A stretch of 60,686 nucleotides of DNA from J051 sp040289295 (GCA_040289295.1 PSLA01000014.1:1-60686); one strand, 5' to 3'. Positions 8,311-17,172 are shown, numbered from the stretch's first letter. Numbers and translations: made by a program. The notes: generated by a model from the letters alone, not told the origin.

Positions 8311-9645
8311 ATGAAGACGGTTCGACCTGCCGACGGCCTCGTCGTTCAAGAGAGCGTCAGTCTGGAGGCGGGCGTTTGGACGCTGAGCGAGGGCATCCGG
8401 TTCGGTGCGCCTCGTGTGCGACTCGACGGCTCCCAGGCGACGCTCGTTTGTGCCGATGAGAACGTCGTCGCCCTGTCGGTTGACGACGCCGAGGGATGCT
8501 CGATAGAAGGCGTCCGTATCCTCGGCGGAAAGCACGGCGTACGTGCCCGAAGATGCAAGGACCTGATAATCCGCAAGTGCGACATTTCCGGCACCGCAGA
8601 GGAGCGGGCGAACACCATCTTTCTCGACATCTGGCGGCGCGCAGAAGAGGCGTACGGCTCCGCGGTCTTGCTGATCGAATGCGAGGGCGCCGAAGTAGAA
8701 GGCAACCTGCTGCAGCATCAGCAGAATGGGATTCTGAGCTACCATTGCCGCGACTTGAGGGTGCTCTCGAACCAGTGCAACTACAACAGTGGATTCGGGA
8801 TTCACCTGTATGGTACGTGCGACTCCCTGTTCGAGGCGAATTCCTGCGACTACTGCTGCCGCTTCGAGCCGCGCGAGGGAGGATTGCACTTCGGCCACAT
8901 GGGCGCTGATGCAGCCGGTTTCCTCGCCGTGCACGGCTCTTCGCGCAACCGCTTCATCAGGAACACAGCGCGCTTGGGTGGAGATGGCTTCTTCCTCGCA
9001 GGCATGACACCCGACGGCGATCACCTTGGGTGCGACGACAACCTCTTCGAAGAGAACGACGGATCTCTGAGCCCCAACGTAGCGTTTGAAGCGACCTTTT
9101 GCCGGGGCAACGTCTTCCGCCGCAACTTCGCCGACCGGTGCAACTTCGGCTTCTGGTGCGGGTTCAGCTCTGACTTTCTCATCGAGGAAAACCGCATGGT
9201 GCACAACCGCCAAGCGGGCATCGCGGTGGAGAACGGTGTGAACTTCATCGTGCGGCAGAACACGTTTCAGGCGTGTGGTCATGGCGTTTTGCTTTGGACA
9301 AAACCGTGGCGAGGAGCGGGGCAAGCGAACGCCACAGCCGCGGGGTGGCTCATCGAGGCGAACCGCTTCTTGCGCAACGGCGTGGGCATTCGAATCGCTG
9401 CGAACCAGGACCACGGCATTCGCCCTCTGCAGGCGGAAGAGTCGAGCTCGATCGCACCGCACTCGCATCGGATTCTGCGCAACGACATCCAAGACAACCG
9501 CATCGGCATCGAATTGGTAGGCACCAAGCATAACTTCGTCCGAGAGAACATCCTGAACGCAAACGTCGAGGCAAACCTGCGGATCTCGGACGCAGATGAG
9601 AACGACATCGCGAACAATCTCGGCGCACGGGGGGCGTACTTATAG
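8311..9645 (+). CDS. right-handed parallel beta-helix repeat protein
   Basis: The 444 residues form repeated short segments of the kind seen in beta-helix (pectate-lyase-fold) proteins, with many N-x-F/I-x-x-N turns such as NSGFGIHLYG, NRFIRNTARL, NLFEENDG and NFIVRQNTF. There is no signal peptide, so it may be cytoplasmic or exported by an unknown route. Carbohydrate binding or hydrolysis is common for the fold, but I see no catalytic signature. TAGGTT (8297-8302) ends 8 nt before the ATG, so the mRNA may be leaderless. The stop codon is embedded in the -10 element of pyrD. Confidence 0.75.
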   Translation: MKTVRPADGLVVQESVSLEAGVWTLSEGIRFGAPRVRLDGSQATLVCADENVVALSVDDAEGCSIEGVRILGGKHGVRARRCKDLIIRKCDISGTAEERANTIFLDIWRRAEEAYGSAVLLIECEGAEVEGNLLQHQQNGILSYHCRDLRVLSNQCNYNSGFGIHLYGTCDSLFEANSCDYCCRFEPREGGLHFGHMGADAAGFLAVHGSSRNRFIRNTARLGGDGFFLAGMTPDGDHLGCDDNLFEENDGSLSPNVAFEATFCRGNVFRRNFADRCNFGFWCGFSSDFLIEENRMVHNRQAGIAVENGVNFIVRQNTFQACGHGVLLWTKPWRGAGQANATAAGWLIEANRFLRNGVGIRIAANQDHGIRPLQAEESSSIAPHSHRILRNDIQDNRIGIELVGTKHNFVRENILNANVEANLRISDADENDIANNLGARGAYL

Positions 9646-9653
9646 TCTACGAA

Positions 9654-10676
9654 GTGTTGCGCCCGCTGCTGTGGAGACTCGACCCGGAGCGAGCCCACAG
9701 CATCGCTTTGTGGGCATTGCGCAAAGGCTGGCTTTGCCGCAGCATTCCCTTGGATGAAAGGCTGCGCGTCGATGCGTTAGGAGTGTCCTTCTTCCATCCG
9801 CTGGGACTGGCTGCCGGCTTCGACAAGGACGCGTGCGCGGTACGAGGTCTAACGCGGCTTGGTTTTTCGTTTGTTGAGGTGGGCACGGTTACCCCGCGCC
9901 CTCAACGCGGAAACGCGAAGCCGCGACTCTTTCGCTTGCCCGATGACCGTGCATTGATCAACAGTCTGGGTTTCAATAGCGGCGGCGCAGACGCAGTCGA
10001 GCGGAACCTCGCCGCGCTGTTCGAAAAGGCCGGTTCAGAGGCGGCGCGGATTGGTGTGAACGTTGGAAAGAATCGCGACACTCCTGCTCAGCGCGCCATC
10101 GCGGACTATGTGTCGGTGTGGAACAGGCTCGCGCGTTTCGCGGTATACGGCGTCGTCAACGTTTCTTCACCGAACACGCCGGGCTTGCGCGACCTTCAAA
10201 CGCCGAGCTTCGTGCGCGACGTGGTTGGGGCGTTGCTGGAAGTAGCGCCGGAGAAGCCGCTCCTCATCAAGCTGAGCCCCGATGAGCCGGACGATGCGTT
10301 GGTCGAGTTGACCGGTGAAGCGGTGGCTGCCGGTGCGGCGGGCGTCGTGCTGACCAACACGACGGTGAGCAGGCACGGGCTTTGTTCAACTAAAGCAGGC
10401 GAGCTGGGGGGCCTCTCTGGAGAACCGCTTCGACCGCGAGCAACAGACGCCGTCCGAGTGGTGCGCCGCGCACATCCGAAGGCGTTTATCGTTGGTGTCG
10501 GAGGGATTTCCAGCGGCACTGACTTGCTGGAGCGCGTGGAGGCGGGAGCGGACCTGTGCCAGGTGTACACAGCGTTCGTCTATCGTGGGCCGTCGGTGGT
10601 GGCGCTCATCCTAAAGGAGTTGCTCCGGGAAATGGAGGCACGCTCGGTGCAAAGCGTCGCGGCTCTGAGGGGTTAG
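9654..10676 (+). CDS. pyrD: dihydroorotate dehydrogenase (quinone), class 2
   Basis: This 340-residue flavoenzyme oxidises dihydroorotate to orotate in pyrimidine synthesis and passes electrons to membrane quinones. The N-terminal helical segment (LLWRLDPERAHSIALWALR) is characteristic of class 2 enzymes. FMN and substrate sites are clear: GLAAGFDKDA, NSLGFNSGG, VNVSSPNTPGLR with the catalytic Ser, IKLSPD, and GVGGISSG. The start is GTG 9654, with TATAGT (9641-9646) ending 7 nt upstream; that hexamer overlaps the stop codon of the previous gene. The 3' end overlaps the convergent htpX gene by 4 nt. Confidence 0.95.
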   Translation: MLRPLLWRLDPERAHSIALWALRKGWLCRSIPLDERLRVDALGVSFFHPLGLAAGFDKDACAVRGLTRLGFSFVEVGTVTPRPQRGNAKPRLFRLPDDRALINSLGFNSGGADAVERNLAALFEKAGSEAARIGVNVGKNRDTPAQRAIADYVSVWNRLARFAVYGVVNVSSPNTPGLRDLQTPSFVRDVVGALLEVAPEKPLLIKLSPDEPDDALVELTGEAVAAGAAGVVLTNTTVSRHGLCSTKAGELGGLSGEPLRPRATDAVRVVRRAHPKAFIVGVGGISSGTDLLERVEAGADLCQVYTAFVYRGPSVVALILKELLREMEARSVQSVAALRG

Positions 10677-11624
10677 TCCCTCTCCAACGGAGGTGCGCCC
10701 GACCGCTGCTCGATGCCCATCGCTCGCAGGCGACGGATCCGGTCTCGTATCGGGGGGTGTGTGCTGTAGAGGGCGGATGATGCGTCGTGGAACTTCTGGA
10801 ATGGGCTCACGATGTACATCGGCTCGGTCGCCTTGTTTGCTGCCTCGAGTTCGTCGGGGTCTGATGCAATCTTTTCGAGGGCGNNNNNNNNNNNNNNNNN
10901 NNNNNNNNNNNNNNNNNNNNNNNNNNNNNNNNNCCGCCGTTGCGTCCGCGAGATATTCGCGCTTGCGGCTAACCGCAAAGTGTAGCAGCGTCGCAAAGAG
11001 GGGTGCGAGGATGAGCAAGAGTATCGCGAGGATCGAGAGAACCTGGTTCCCGTCCCTGCTTCTGCCGTCGCCGTATCTCCACCGCGAACGCAAGAACGCG
11101 TCGCGCAGCAGCACGATAAGGCCGACCGTAAGCGCGAGAGTGGTCATCAGGCGGACGTCGTTGTTTCTGATGTGCGCCATCTCGTGCGCGATGACTCCTT
11201 GGAGCTCGTCTCGATCCAACTTTTCGAGCAGTCCAGTGGTTACGCAGATGATGCCCTTTCGCGGATCCATGCCCGTGGCGAATGCGTTCGGCGCGCTGTC
11301 TTCGATAACGTACAGCTTGGGCATCGGCACGCCGGCGGCGATGGCGACTTCGTGCCCGACGTTGTGAAGCATCTGGTCCTCCTCGTGCGTCGCCTCCCTC
11401 GCGCCGCTGATTTGCAGGATGAAATTGGGTCCTGACGTGCTGACGAAGATCCACAAAAAGATTCCGATGGCGAGCGCGACAGCTGTGCCCACGAGCGCAA
11501 GCTCGGGCGCGGCGAGGTACCCCGCCGCGGCGCCCACCGCCGCGAGCAGAAGCGTCATCAGGAAGCAGAGAAAGACGCTGCTGCGCCGGTTCGCTGCGAT
11601 TTGGGAGCGGAACGTGTGTGCCAC
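10673..11624 (-). CDS. htpX: membrane zinc metalloprotease HtpX, interrupted by an assembly gap
   Basis: HtpX is an M48-family inner-membrane protease for quality control of membrane proteins. The N-terminal part has four hydrophobic segments and the zinc site VIAHEMAHI (HExxH). A third ligand would lie near KREYLADATA, at the edge of the gap. The N run at 10884-10933 breaks the frame: the C-terminal part (KIASDPDELEAA onward, with THPPIRDRIRRL) is read in a different frame, so the number of Ns is not the true length. The TAA is at 10673-10675. It lies 17 nt after lemA in a lemA-htpX arrangement known from other bacteria. GTG start. Confidence 0.9.
10884..10933. other. assembly gap (50 N) inside htpX
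   Basis: Fifty undetermined bases join two contigs. The htpX reading frame changes across it, so the true distance is unknown. Confidence 0.99.
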
Positions 11625-11641
11625 GGACGCTCAGCCCTGAC

Positions 11642-12199
11642 TTACGTGAACTGGACCTTGACCGGTTCGCGCTCTTCGGGTGCGTCAATCTCGAACAGTT
11701 CGCGCTTCTTGAAAGAGAACATCGAGGCGATGATGTTCGTCGGCACCTGTTCCAACTTGGTGTTGTATTCAGTCACGACGTCGTTGTAGTACTGACGGGC
11801 GTAGGCGATCTTGTTCTCCGTACTGCGGAGTTCCTCTTGCAGTTGGAGCATGTTTTGGCTCGCCTTGAGTTCGGGATAGTTCTCGGCGAGGGCGAAAAGT
11901 CCTCCCAGCGCCCTAGTGAGCGCGTTCTCGGCTTCCGCTTTCTCCCGGATGTTCCCGGCGGCAATCGCGTGGTTCCGAGCCTGGATCACCTTCTCGAGGG
12001 TCTCCTGCTCGTACTGCATGTAGCCCTTGACGGTCTCGACCAGGTTCGGGATGAGGTCGTGGCGTCGCTTGAGTTGGACGTCAATCTGCGACCAGGCGTT
12101 GTTCGTCTCCTGCCGGAGCCGAACCAGGCCGTTGTACATCCCAAACAAAACGAGGATGAGAACGACAAGGATGCCGAATAGAATCAAGACCCAAATCAT
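11642..12199 (-). CDS. lemA: LemA family protein
   Basis: This 185-residue protein has one N-terminal membrane helix (IWVLILFGILVVLILVLFG) followed by helical LemA repeats: NGLVRLRQETNNAWSQIDVQ, RRHDLIPNLVETVKGY and AENYPELKAS. LemA proteins are small membrane-anchored helical-bundle proteins of unclear function, often encoded next to HtpX or TPM-domain proteins. A GGAGG ribosome binding site lies 7 nt before the ATG. htpX follows directly, which supports a shared membrane quality-control role. Confidence 0.93.
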   Translation of the reverse strand: MIWVLILFGILVVLILVLFGMYNGLVRLRQETNNAWSQIDVQLKRRHDLIPNLVETVKGYMQYEQETLEKVIQARNHAIAAGNIREKAEAENALTRALGGLFALAENYPELKASQNMLQLQEELRSTENKIAYARQYYNDVVTEYNTKLEQVPTNIIASMFSFKKRELFEIDAPEEREPVKVQFT

Positions 12200-12284
12200 C
12201 GTGAACCTCCGCCGCCCTGAGTTGCGGTTGAATCAGAATACCCGCAGATGCAAGTTTCGGTTGCGTCCCGTAGAGTAGATTCGC

Positions 12285-12941
12285 ATGGGTAAGGATACAA
12301 GCAAGGAAAGGAAAGCTGTGGAGCGGCTGGTGGAGGTTGTGCGCCAGGCGTCTCGGTCGCCGGCTGACCCTGGCCTTCGCGAGCGGTTCGGCGCGCTACC
12401 GCGCCTGCCGATTCGAATTGTCTGCTGTCCGTTGGACAAGGGGATCAACCACGGGAACATCCTGCGGGTCGCTGAATGCTTCCGTGTGGAGAGAGTTTCG
12501 TTCGCCCCGGTTTCATCGGAGAAGGAGAAGGACATGTCGGGCTGCTTTGCCGCCCTTAAGTGGCAGCCATACGAATGGAAAGAACCCACGGAGGCGCTAA
12601 GGGGGGCGAAGTTGGTGGGCTGCCGAGTCTACGGCCTAACTTTGGGGGTGGCGACCCGACCGGTGCATGGTGTGGATTGGCGGTTCCCGGCGGCTCTGGT
12701 GGTGGGTCGGGAGTTGGAGGGCATTGACCCAAAGGTTTCGGCGGCTTGCGACGAGTTCGTAGGGGTGCCGCTGTTCGGCGTAGTGGAGTCGCTTAACGTG
12801 GCAGTGGCGACCGGCATTGCGGTCTGGGAGATGGTAAAGGCGTGTATTGCGGCGCATCCTGAATTGGAGCCAGCGCGCGCGCTTCAGCGGGAGATGCTGC
12901 GCAAAGTGGGCAGCCAAAACTCAGGCGCCCCCGGCGAATAG
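12285..12941 (+). CDS. SPOUT-class (TrmH/SpoU family) RNA methyltransferase
   Basis: This 218-residue protein carries the three SpoU motifs: motif 1 NHGNILRVAECF, motif 2 ALVVGRELEGIDP, and motif 3 VPLFGVVESLNVAVATGIA. They form the trefoil-knot S-adenosylmethionine site of tRNA or rRNA 2'-O-ribose methyltransferases. The N-terminal ~45 residues are charged and helical. The RNA target cannot be told from the sequence. TAGAGT (12271-12276) ends 8 nt before the ATG, so it may be leaderless. The stop codon lies in the loop of a hairpin. Confidence 0.9.
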   Translation: MGKDTSKERKAVERLVEVVRQASRSPADPGLRERFGALPRLPIRIVCCPLDKGINHGNILRVAECFRVERVSFAPVSSEKEKDMSGCFAALKWQPYEWKEPTEALRGAKLVGCRVYGLTLGVATRPVHGVDWRFPAALVVGRELEGIDPKVSAACDEFVGVPLFGVVESLNVAVATGIAVWEMVKACIAAHPELEPARALQREMLRKVGSQNSGAPGE

Positions 12942-12952
12942 CCGCGGGCGCC
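12924..12952. terminator. hairpin between convergent genes
   Basis: GGCGCCCCCGGC (12924-12935) pairs with GCCGCGGGCGCC (12941-12952) with one mismatch around GAATA. The stop codon of the methyltransferase lies at the loop. There is no U-tract, so it may be a bidirectional pause or RNA-protecting structure. Confidence 0.5.
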
Positions 12953-12977
12953 CAACGATGATTCGCTTACGGGAGGG

Positions 12978-13112
12978 TTAGCCTCCGCCACCACCATCAG
13001 TCGTGGTTTTGGTCCCCGTGTCCCCACCACCAGCATCTTTCGAGCCGCCGCAACCAACTGCGAAGACGCCCGCGATGGCGATCATCAAAAGCAACGAAAT
13101 GATCTTTTTCAT
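12978..13112 (-). CDS. 44-residue lipoprotein
   Basis: A short gene of 45 codons. The product begins MKKIISLLLMIAIAGVFAVG, a compact signal peptide, then Cys21 in an AVGC lipobox. The mature part is only 24 residues of Gly, Ser, Thr, Lys and Asp, with a Gly run at the end. It should be lipidated and membrane-anchored. The gene has a strong AGGAGG ribosome binding site 8-9 nt before the ATG, a near-consensus promoter 88 nt upstream and a hairpin after the stop, so it is probably well expressed. It resembles entericidin-sized lipoproteins, but I cannot assign a function. Confidence 0.75.
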   Translation of the reverse strand: MKKIISLLLMIAIAGVFAVGCGGSKDAGGGDTGTKTTTDGGGGG

Positions 13113-13207
13113 GTGTGCACACCTCCTAAGTGTTTAGAGTGTTTGTTGGGCCCCCTCGGACCCATCGCGGGACGGGCAGTTGGGTTTGCCCCTCCACGCT
13201 GATTCGG

Positions 13208-13235
13208 GTTATACCCGACCGGGGCGGCATGTCAA
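13208..13235 (-). promoter_or_regulatory. consensus promoter of the small lipoprotein gene
   Basis: On the minus strand, TTGACA (13235-13230) and TATAAC (13213-13208) are 16 nt apart, the best sigma70-type match I saw in the window. Transcription would start near 13200 and leave an ~88-nt 5' UTR. Confidence 0.7.
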
Positions 13236-13280
13236 GGGGTCGGTGGCTCTCTCACGCCAGAGTGCGGTATATTCCGCTAC

Positions 13281-13673
13281 GTGCGAAGGCGAACTTCCCC
13301 CGTAGTCAGCGTAGGGACTTCAGTCCTACTCGCTTCCCTTACGTTGGGGGTGTTCGCGTTGAACCAGTACGCTGGTCCCGAGTCCGTGACCGTGTTGTTG
13401 ATCCGCTCGGTGGCGGAGGGCGATCAACAACGCGTTGCGGAACTCTTCGTGGGGGACGGACGGATTGCTGCCGGGATGGCCGACCAGGTGGCCGGCGCAA
13501 TCCGGTCGGGAGCTGACTTCGTCATCACTGAAGTTGTTCGCCGAGGCGACACCGCGCTAGTCTCGATTCTCTGGCGGTGGAGCTCCGCGCGGCGCACAAT
13601 GTTGCTGCCCCTGGTTAGGACCGAACGGGGATGGAAGATAGACGCAAGACCACAGACGTGGGGACTTCAATGA
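13281..13673 (+). CDS. small membrane-anchored or secreted protein, possibly NTF2-like
   Basis: This 130-residue protein has a basic N-terminus, one hydrophobic segment (VVSVGTSVLLASLTLGVFAL), then an ~95-residue domain. The domain begins with a helix (VTVLLIRSVAEGDQQRVAELF) and ends with strands and RGWKIDARP. That order recalls the small NTF2-like domains of secreted bacterial proteins (DUF4878 type). Its neighbour at 13670 has the same layout. TATATT (13268-13273) ends 7 nt before the GTG start, a strong leaderless case. It overlaps the next gene by ATGA and starts a three-gene unit. Function unknown. Confidence 0.65.
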   Translation: MRRRTSPVVSVGTSVLLASLTLGVFALNQYAGPESVTVLLIRSVAEGDQQRVAELFVGDGRIAAGMADQVAGAIRSGADFVITEVVRRGDTALVSILWRWSSARRTMLLPLVRTERGWKIDARPQTWGLQ

Positions 13674-14122
13674 GGGTGCGATCAGGCGGCCGCCTCTCGT
13701 TCGTCGGGTTGGTGGGTTTGGTGGGCTTGCTCATCGTGTTAGGACTGGGCGGGTTCTTCGTTTTCGGGGTTCAAACTCCTGAGCAGGCGATGCAGCAGTT
13801 TATGACTGCCCTGGCGGAGCGAGACATTGACCGGCTCATGGAGACGAGCGTTCTTGATCAACCGTCGAAGCCCCTTCGGGAGCAGTGGGACTTCTGTCTG
13901 AACGTCGCTGCGAAGGGACTACCGTTTGCCTGGCATATCGGGGAGTCTCGGCAGCTGAGCGACGACCGCGCCTACGTTGAGGTGTTCACCGTTGAATTCG
14001 CGGTTGGTGGTGCCAAGGAGAGCGACGAGCCCTACCGGATTCCGCTTGTCCGCCATCATGGCAAATGGAAGGTGGATCTAACCGGCGTTCCCCGCGACTT
14101 CTTCCCGAGTCTGCCGCGTTGA
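13670..14122 (+). CDS. membrane-anchored NTF2-like (DUF4878-type) protein
   Basis: The 150-residue product has one N-terminal membrane helix (FVGLVGLVGLLIVLGLGGFF) and an outside domain beginning TPEQAMQQFMTALAERDIDRL and ending RHHGKWKVDLTG. Both ends are typical of NTF2-like domains used in small periplasmic proteins. Start ATG 13670 overlaps the stop of the previous gene and its own TGA overlaps the ATG at 14122, so the three genes are translationally coupled. The two paralogue-like proteins may form a pair. Function unknown. Confidence 0.68.
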   Translation: MRVRSGGRLSFVGLVGLVGLLIVLGLGGFFVFGVQTPEQAMQQFMTALAERDIDRLMETSVLDQPSKPLREQWDFCLNVAAKGLPFAWHIGESRQLSDDRAYVEVFTVEFAVGGAKESDEPYRIPLVRHHGKWKVDLTGVPRDFFPSLPR

Positions 14123-14871
14123 TGGCGTTCGACCTGTCCATTCAGCTGTACACCCTTCGCTCGCACACGCAGCGAGACCTTGAAGGGACGCTAAAGACTC
14201 TTTCCGCCTTCGGGTACGAATCCGTCGAGTTCGCGGGTCTTTGCGGGCACACACCGGAGGCTGTTGCCGCGATGCTTCGTCGCACCGGGATTCGAGCCAG
14301 CGGCGCCCACGTTCCCTATGAGGAGGCGGCAGCAGATCTGCAAACGCTATGTGTGCAGTATGGGGCACTCGATGCTCCGGAACTGACGGTGCCGTATCTG
14401 CCGGGGCACGTAAGACGTAACCTCGGCGGCTGGCTTCGAGTGGCGGAAGTGCTGGATAGATGCGCTGCAGAAGCGGCCGAGCGCGGTTTCGAGTTCTCCT
14501 ATCATAACCACGCTTTTGAGTTTGAACCGGTGGAAGACACCTGCGGCTTCGACGCCCTCGTTGCAAACACGAGCGCCCTGCAGTTCCAGGTGGATGTGTT
14601 TTGGGTTGCGAAGGGCGGTCGCGATCCTGCCCAGTGCCTGCAGTCACTGCGAGGACGGGTGCGCTCGGTTCACTTGAAGGACCTTCGAGAAGACGGCGAG
14701 GACGTGGAATGGGGGCTCGGAACGCTTGACCACGCGGCCGTTATTCGCGCGTGCCAAGAGGCGGGCGCCCAAACGATGGTTTTAGAACTCGACAACCCCA
14801 AGATGGAGCCCCTCGAGAGCGCGAGGGTATGCCTCAGTAATCTCAGTGAGATGCTGGGCGCTGTGATGTGA
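14122..14871 (+). CDS. sugar phosphate isomerase/epimerase (xylose isomerase-like TIM barrel)
   Basis: This 249-residue protein has the AP-endonuclease-2/xylose-isomerase-like TIM barrel. Landmarks are SIQLYTLR in strand 1, SVEFAGLCG, the metal-ligand segment FSYHNHAFEFEP, the strand FQVDVFWV with an Asp ligand, SVHLKD with a His ligand, and the C-terminal VLELDNP. Such enzymes isomerise or epimerise keto-sugars, inositols or hydroxypyruvate using a divalent metal. The exact substrate cannot be told. The start overlaps the preceding stop (TGATG). Confidence 0.82.
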   Translation: MAFDLSIQLYTLRSHTQRDLEGTLKTLSAFGYESVEFAGLCGHTPEAVAAMLRRTGIRASGAHVPYEEAAADLQTLCVQYGALDAPELTVPYLPGHVRRNLGGWLRVAEVLDRCAAEAAERGFEFSYHNHAFEFEPVEDTCGFDALVANTSALQFQVDVFWVAKGGRDPAQCLQSLRGRVRSVHLKDLREDGEDVEWGLGTLDHAAVIRACQEAGAQTMVLELDNPKMEPLESARVCLSNLSEMLGAVM

Positions 14872-14923
14872 TGCGGCGATTCACCCTGCGCCCGGCTCAA
14901 ACGTGCCAAACGCAGGGCGGCAC

Positions 14924-15355
14924 CTATCGGTTACGGATGACGATATCGCCCCGAACTACGACCCCGCCTGCGGAGAACAGCTCATTCTCGTCCTCGTCGA
15001 AGGCGGCGATCGCGAACTGGTTCTCGCCGTTCCCACTGTCTATCGCGACTGCCCGGATTTTGGCTTGCACGTGTTGCCCCTCGTGGACGAGGATGCCCAT
15101 GCCCGCGAATGCCACGCGGTCGTCCTCCCAGGCCGCGCCTGCGGCGAAGGCAAAGATGGCGGTCGAGTCCATGTCGGTGCCTGTGGAGAAGGCGACGAGG
15201 CCAAACGCCATTCGGCGGACGCCGACAACGTGCAGCGCGAAGTAGTTCTCGGCGCCGTCGTTGTCGATAGCGCCAACGCCTTGGGCGGTGTTTAGCTGCC
15301 CCGACGCGCTGATGCACAAAGTGGCAAGCGCAATGGTTAAGGAATTCTTCTTCAT
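14924..15355 (-). CDS. secreted protein of unknown function
   Basis: The 143-residue product begins MKKNSLTIALATLCISASGQ, a clear signal peptide. The mature domain is beta-rich with regularly spaced strands such as FALHVVGVRRMAFGLVAF, ends in VVVRGDIVIRNR, and has no Cys beyond the signal region. I do not recognise a family. A strong AAAGGAGG ribosome binding site precedes the ATG, so it is probably well translated and exported. It stands alone, convergent with the isomerase gene and divergent from the gene at 15539. Confidence 0.7.
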   Translation of the reverse strand: MKKNSLTIALATLCISASGQLNTAQGVGAIDNDGAENYFALHVVGVRRMAFGLVAFSTGTDMDSTAIFAFAAGAAWEDDRVAFAGMGILVHEGQHVQAKIRAVAIDSGNGENQFAIAAFDEDENELFSAGGVVVRGDIVIRNR

Positions 15356-15538
15356 GTGTTCCTCCTTTGTTGGCCACCTGGGCCGTTCTTAGTGAACCCA
15401 CGGCAGCCTCGCTGGCGATCCTATAAACATTGCTGGTTTATTTGTGAGCCTATCACGCCGCAGCCTGTATCGGTCGCCAATTCGAGTATATGATGGATCT
15501 ATCGAACCGTGTTAGACGACAACAGGAGGTATGGCATC

Positions 15539-16036
15539 ATGACTCACATCTTGGCATCGCTGCTCGCCCTCCAGATACAGTTCGTCGTGCCCGAGCGCTA
15601 TGAGGTAACGCACGGGGTCGAACTGCAGGGCGGAATTCGGCGAGTACAGTTCAGCGACGACGACAGGCTCATCGTGGAGGCTCGACGCCCCCTCACGGTT
15701 GCGGAGCCGTCGGTGCAGGTAGTTTTTGAGGCTACGAGCCCGAGCGAAGCGCCTAAGGAGCTTGGCTTGGAAGTTGAAGCGCTTTGCACCGGAGAGCCCG
15801 TGTTACAGCGGGTCGAGTTCTTCAATTTTACGAAGGGCAGGTGGGAAATCGTTGACGAGCGGCCCGCGCCTAGCTTCGATAAGGTCATCTCTACGCGTGG
15901 AAACGCTCCGCCCGAGGAATATGTCGAGGACGGAACCCGTCGGCTACGCGTCCGTGTCGGCTATCACGACCGAGGGGTGACGTTCATTTCATGGACTGGC
16001 CAGTACGACCGACTGCTTTGGGGCATTGTGCCTTAG
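15539..16036 (+). CDS. hypothetical secreted beta-rich protein
   Basis: The 165-residue product starts with a short hydrophobic signal-like segment (HILASLLALQIQFVVP). The rest is predicted beta strands with charged loops and no motif I recognise. ATG 15539 follows AGGAGG (15524-15529) at good spacing. This rules out an upstream in-frame start at 15509. The 3' end overlaps the stop of the convergent broken aminotransferase by 4 nt. Confidence 0.6.
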   Translation: MTHILASLLALQIQFVVPERYEVTHGVELQGGIRRVQFSDDDRLIVEARRPLTVAEPSVQVVFEATSPSEAPKELGLEVEALCTGEPVLQRVEFFNFTKGRWEIVDERPAPSFDKVISTRGNAPPEEYVEDGTRRLRVRVGYHDRGVTFISWTGQYDRLLWGIVP

Positions 16037-16999
16037 CCGATTCCGTGCCTTGCCGCTGAGAGCATCGCATCGGCGAACAGGTCAACCTCGCCGTGCGTGG
16101 TGTACACGTTCGGCGTTACGCGGATGCCCTTGAACTGCTCGTGCTCAATCGAAGTGACGAAGATGCGGTGCTTGTCCCAAAGCCATGCAGCAAGCTCGGC
16201 AGGCGCAACGCCTCGGATCTCGACGGTCGTTAGGCCGCACGAGTACTCTGGGTCAACGTTCGTGTGAAATCGCACGTTCGGCTCGCCCAATAGTCGCTCG
16301 GTCCAGCGCGACCGAAGGTACCGCAGGCGCGCCGCCTTGCGCTCGGCGCCGATGAGCTCGTGGAAGGTAAGAGCCTCAGCGATCGCGTTGTGATTCGCTG
16401 CGGGGTGTGTTCCGATCTCTTCGAACTTGCGGATGTCCCCGTCTTGCTCGGCTGTGGCAGCCATCAGGGGCCAAAGGTGCAGGGATGTGGTCGCGACCGA
16501 CGTAGAGGAATCCTGTCCTGATTGGAGCCATTAGCCACTTGTGGAGGGACGTGCCGTAGTAATCGCATTTAAGATCGCGTTGGGTGAACGGCAGGTGACC
16601 GAATCCGTGCGCTCCGTCAACGACGACGAGGATACCGCGTTGCCTGCCGAGTTCGCAGATCTCCCGGACAGGCAGAATCTGTCCGTCCAAGAAGATGACG
16701 TGGCAGATGAGAATGAGGCGGGTGCGAGACGTGATGGCCGCTGCGATAGCCGACACGATCTCTTGGCCGCTATGCGGCACGACCGGTATCTGAACCTGTT
16801 TCATCACGACGCCGTCTCTTCGCACGCGCTGCATGATTGTGTTGATCATTCGTGGATAGTCTTGGGTGGTCGTCAACACCTCGTCTCCAGGTTCGAGTTC
16901 GAAGCCGAACAGACAGATTTCGAGTGCCTCGCTTGCGTTGCGTGTAACAGCAATCTCTTCAGCGTCACAGCCAAAGTGCCTTGCGAGGCGGCGGCGCAC
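16033..16999 (-). pseudogene. class V aminotransferase, frameshifted and lacking its N-terminus
   Basis: Two frames together read as a PLP-dependent class V aminotransferase (isopenicillin-N-epimerase-like). The first frame has ARHFGCDAEEIAVTRNASEA, VVDGAHGFGHLPF and the PLP-lysine segment GTSLHKWLMAPI. It goes wrong after FLYVGRDHIPA. The second frame resumes at LWPLMAATAEQDGDIRKFEE and continues through GIRVTPNVYTT to the end. The shift of one base falls at about 16466-16476. The usual first ~100 residues, with the YLNNG-type motif, are absent: an in-frame TGA lies just before GTG 16999. A remnant in another frame extends to about 17097. It is either decayed or contains assembly errors. Confidence 0.8.
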
Positions 17000-17108
17000 A
17001 GGTCAAGGGCGGAGTCCCTGAATGCGGCGAATCCCAGCCCGGAGAGCAACGGTTGGCGGCGGCTGATCACGTCCACCATTTTGCCGCGCAACGACAAATC
17101 CCTTCAAA

Positions 17109-17141
17109 CAAAAAAGAGCGAACTGGCCGAAACCAGTTCGC
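17109..17141 (-). terminator. intrinsic terminator of the PEP-CTERM gene
   Basis: On the minus strand GCGAACTGG pairs with CCAGTTCGC (9 bp, 17141-17133 with 17126-17118) around a 6-nt loop and is followed by TCTTTTTTG. It lies just after the PEP-CTERM stop codon and is the clearest Rho-independent terminator in the window. Confidence 0.85.
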
Positions 17142-17172
17142 GTCACTCTGCTTCCGTATCAGGAATGCAACA

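Noticed and set aside
8188..9531. Long open frame antisense to the beta-helix gene
   Set aside because: It overlaps two well-supported genes, has no family resemblance, and arises from the GC-rich codon pattern of the other strand.
10884..10933. Frameshift in htpX as a pseudogene
   Set aside because: The frame change coincides with the N run, so it is best explained by unknown gap length.
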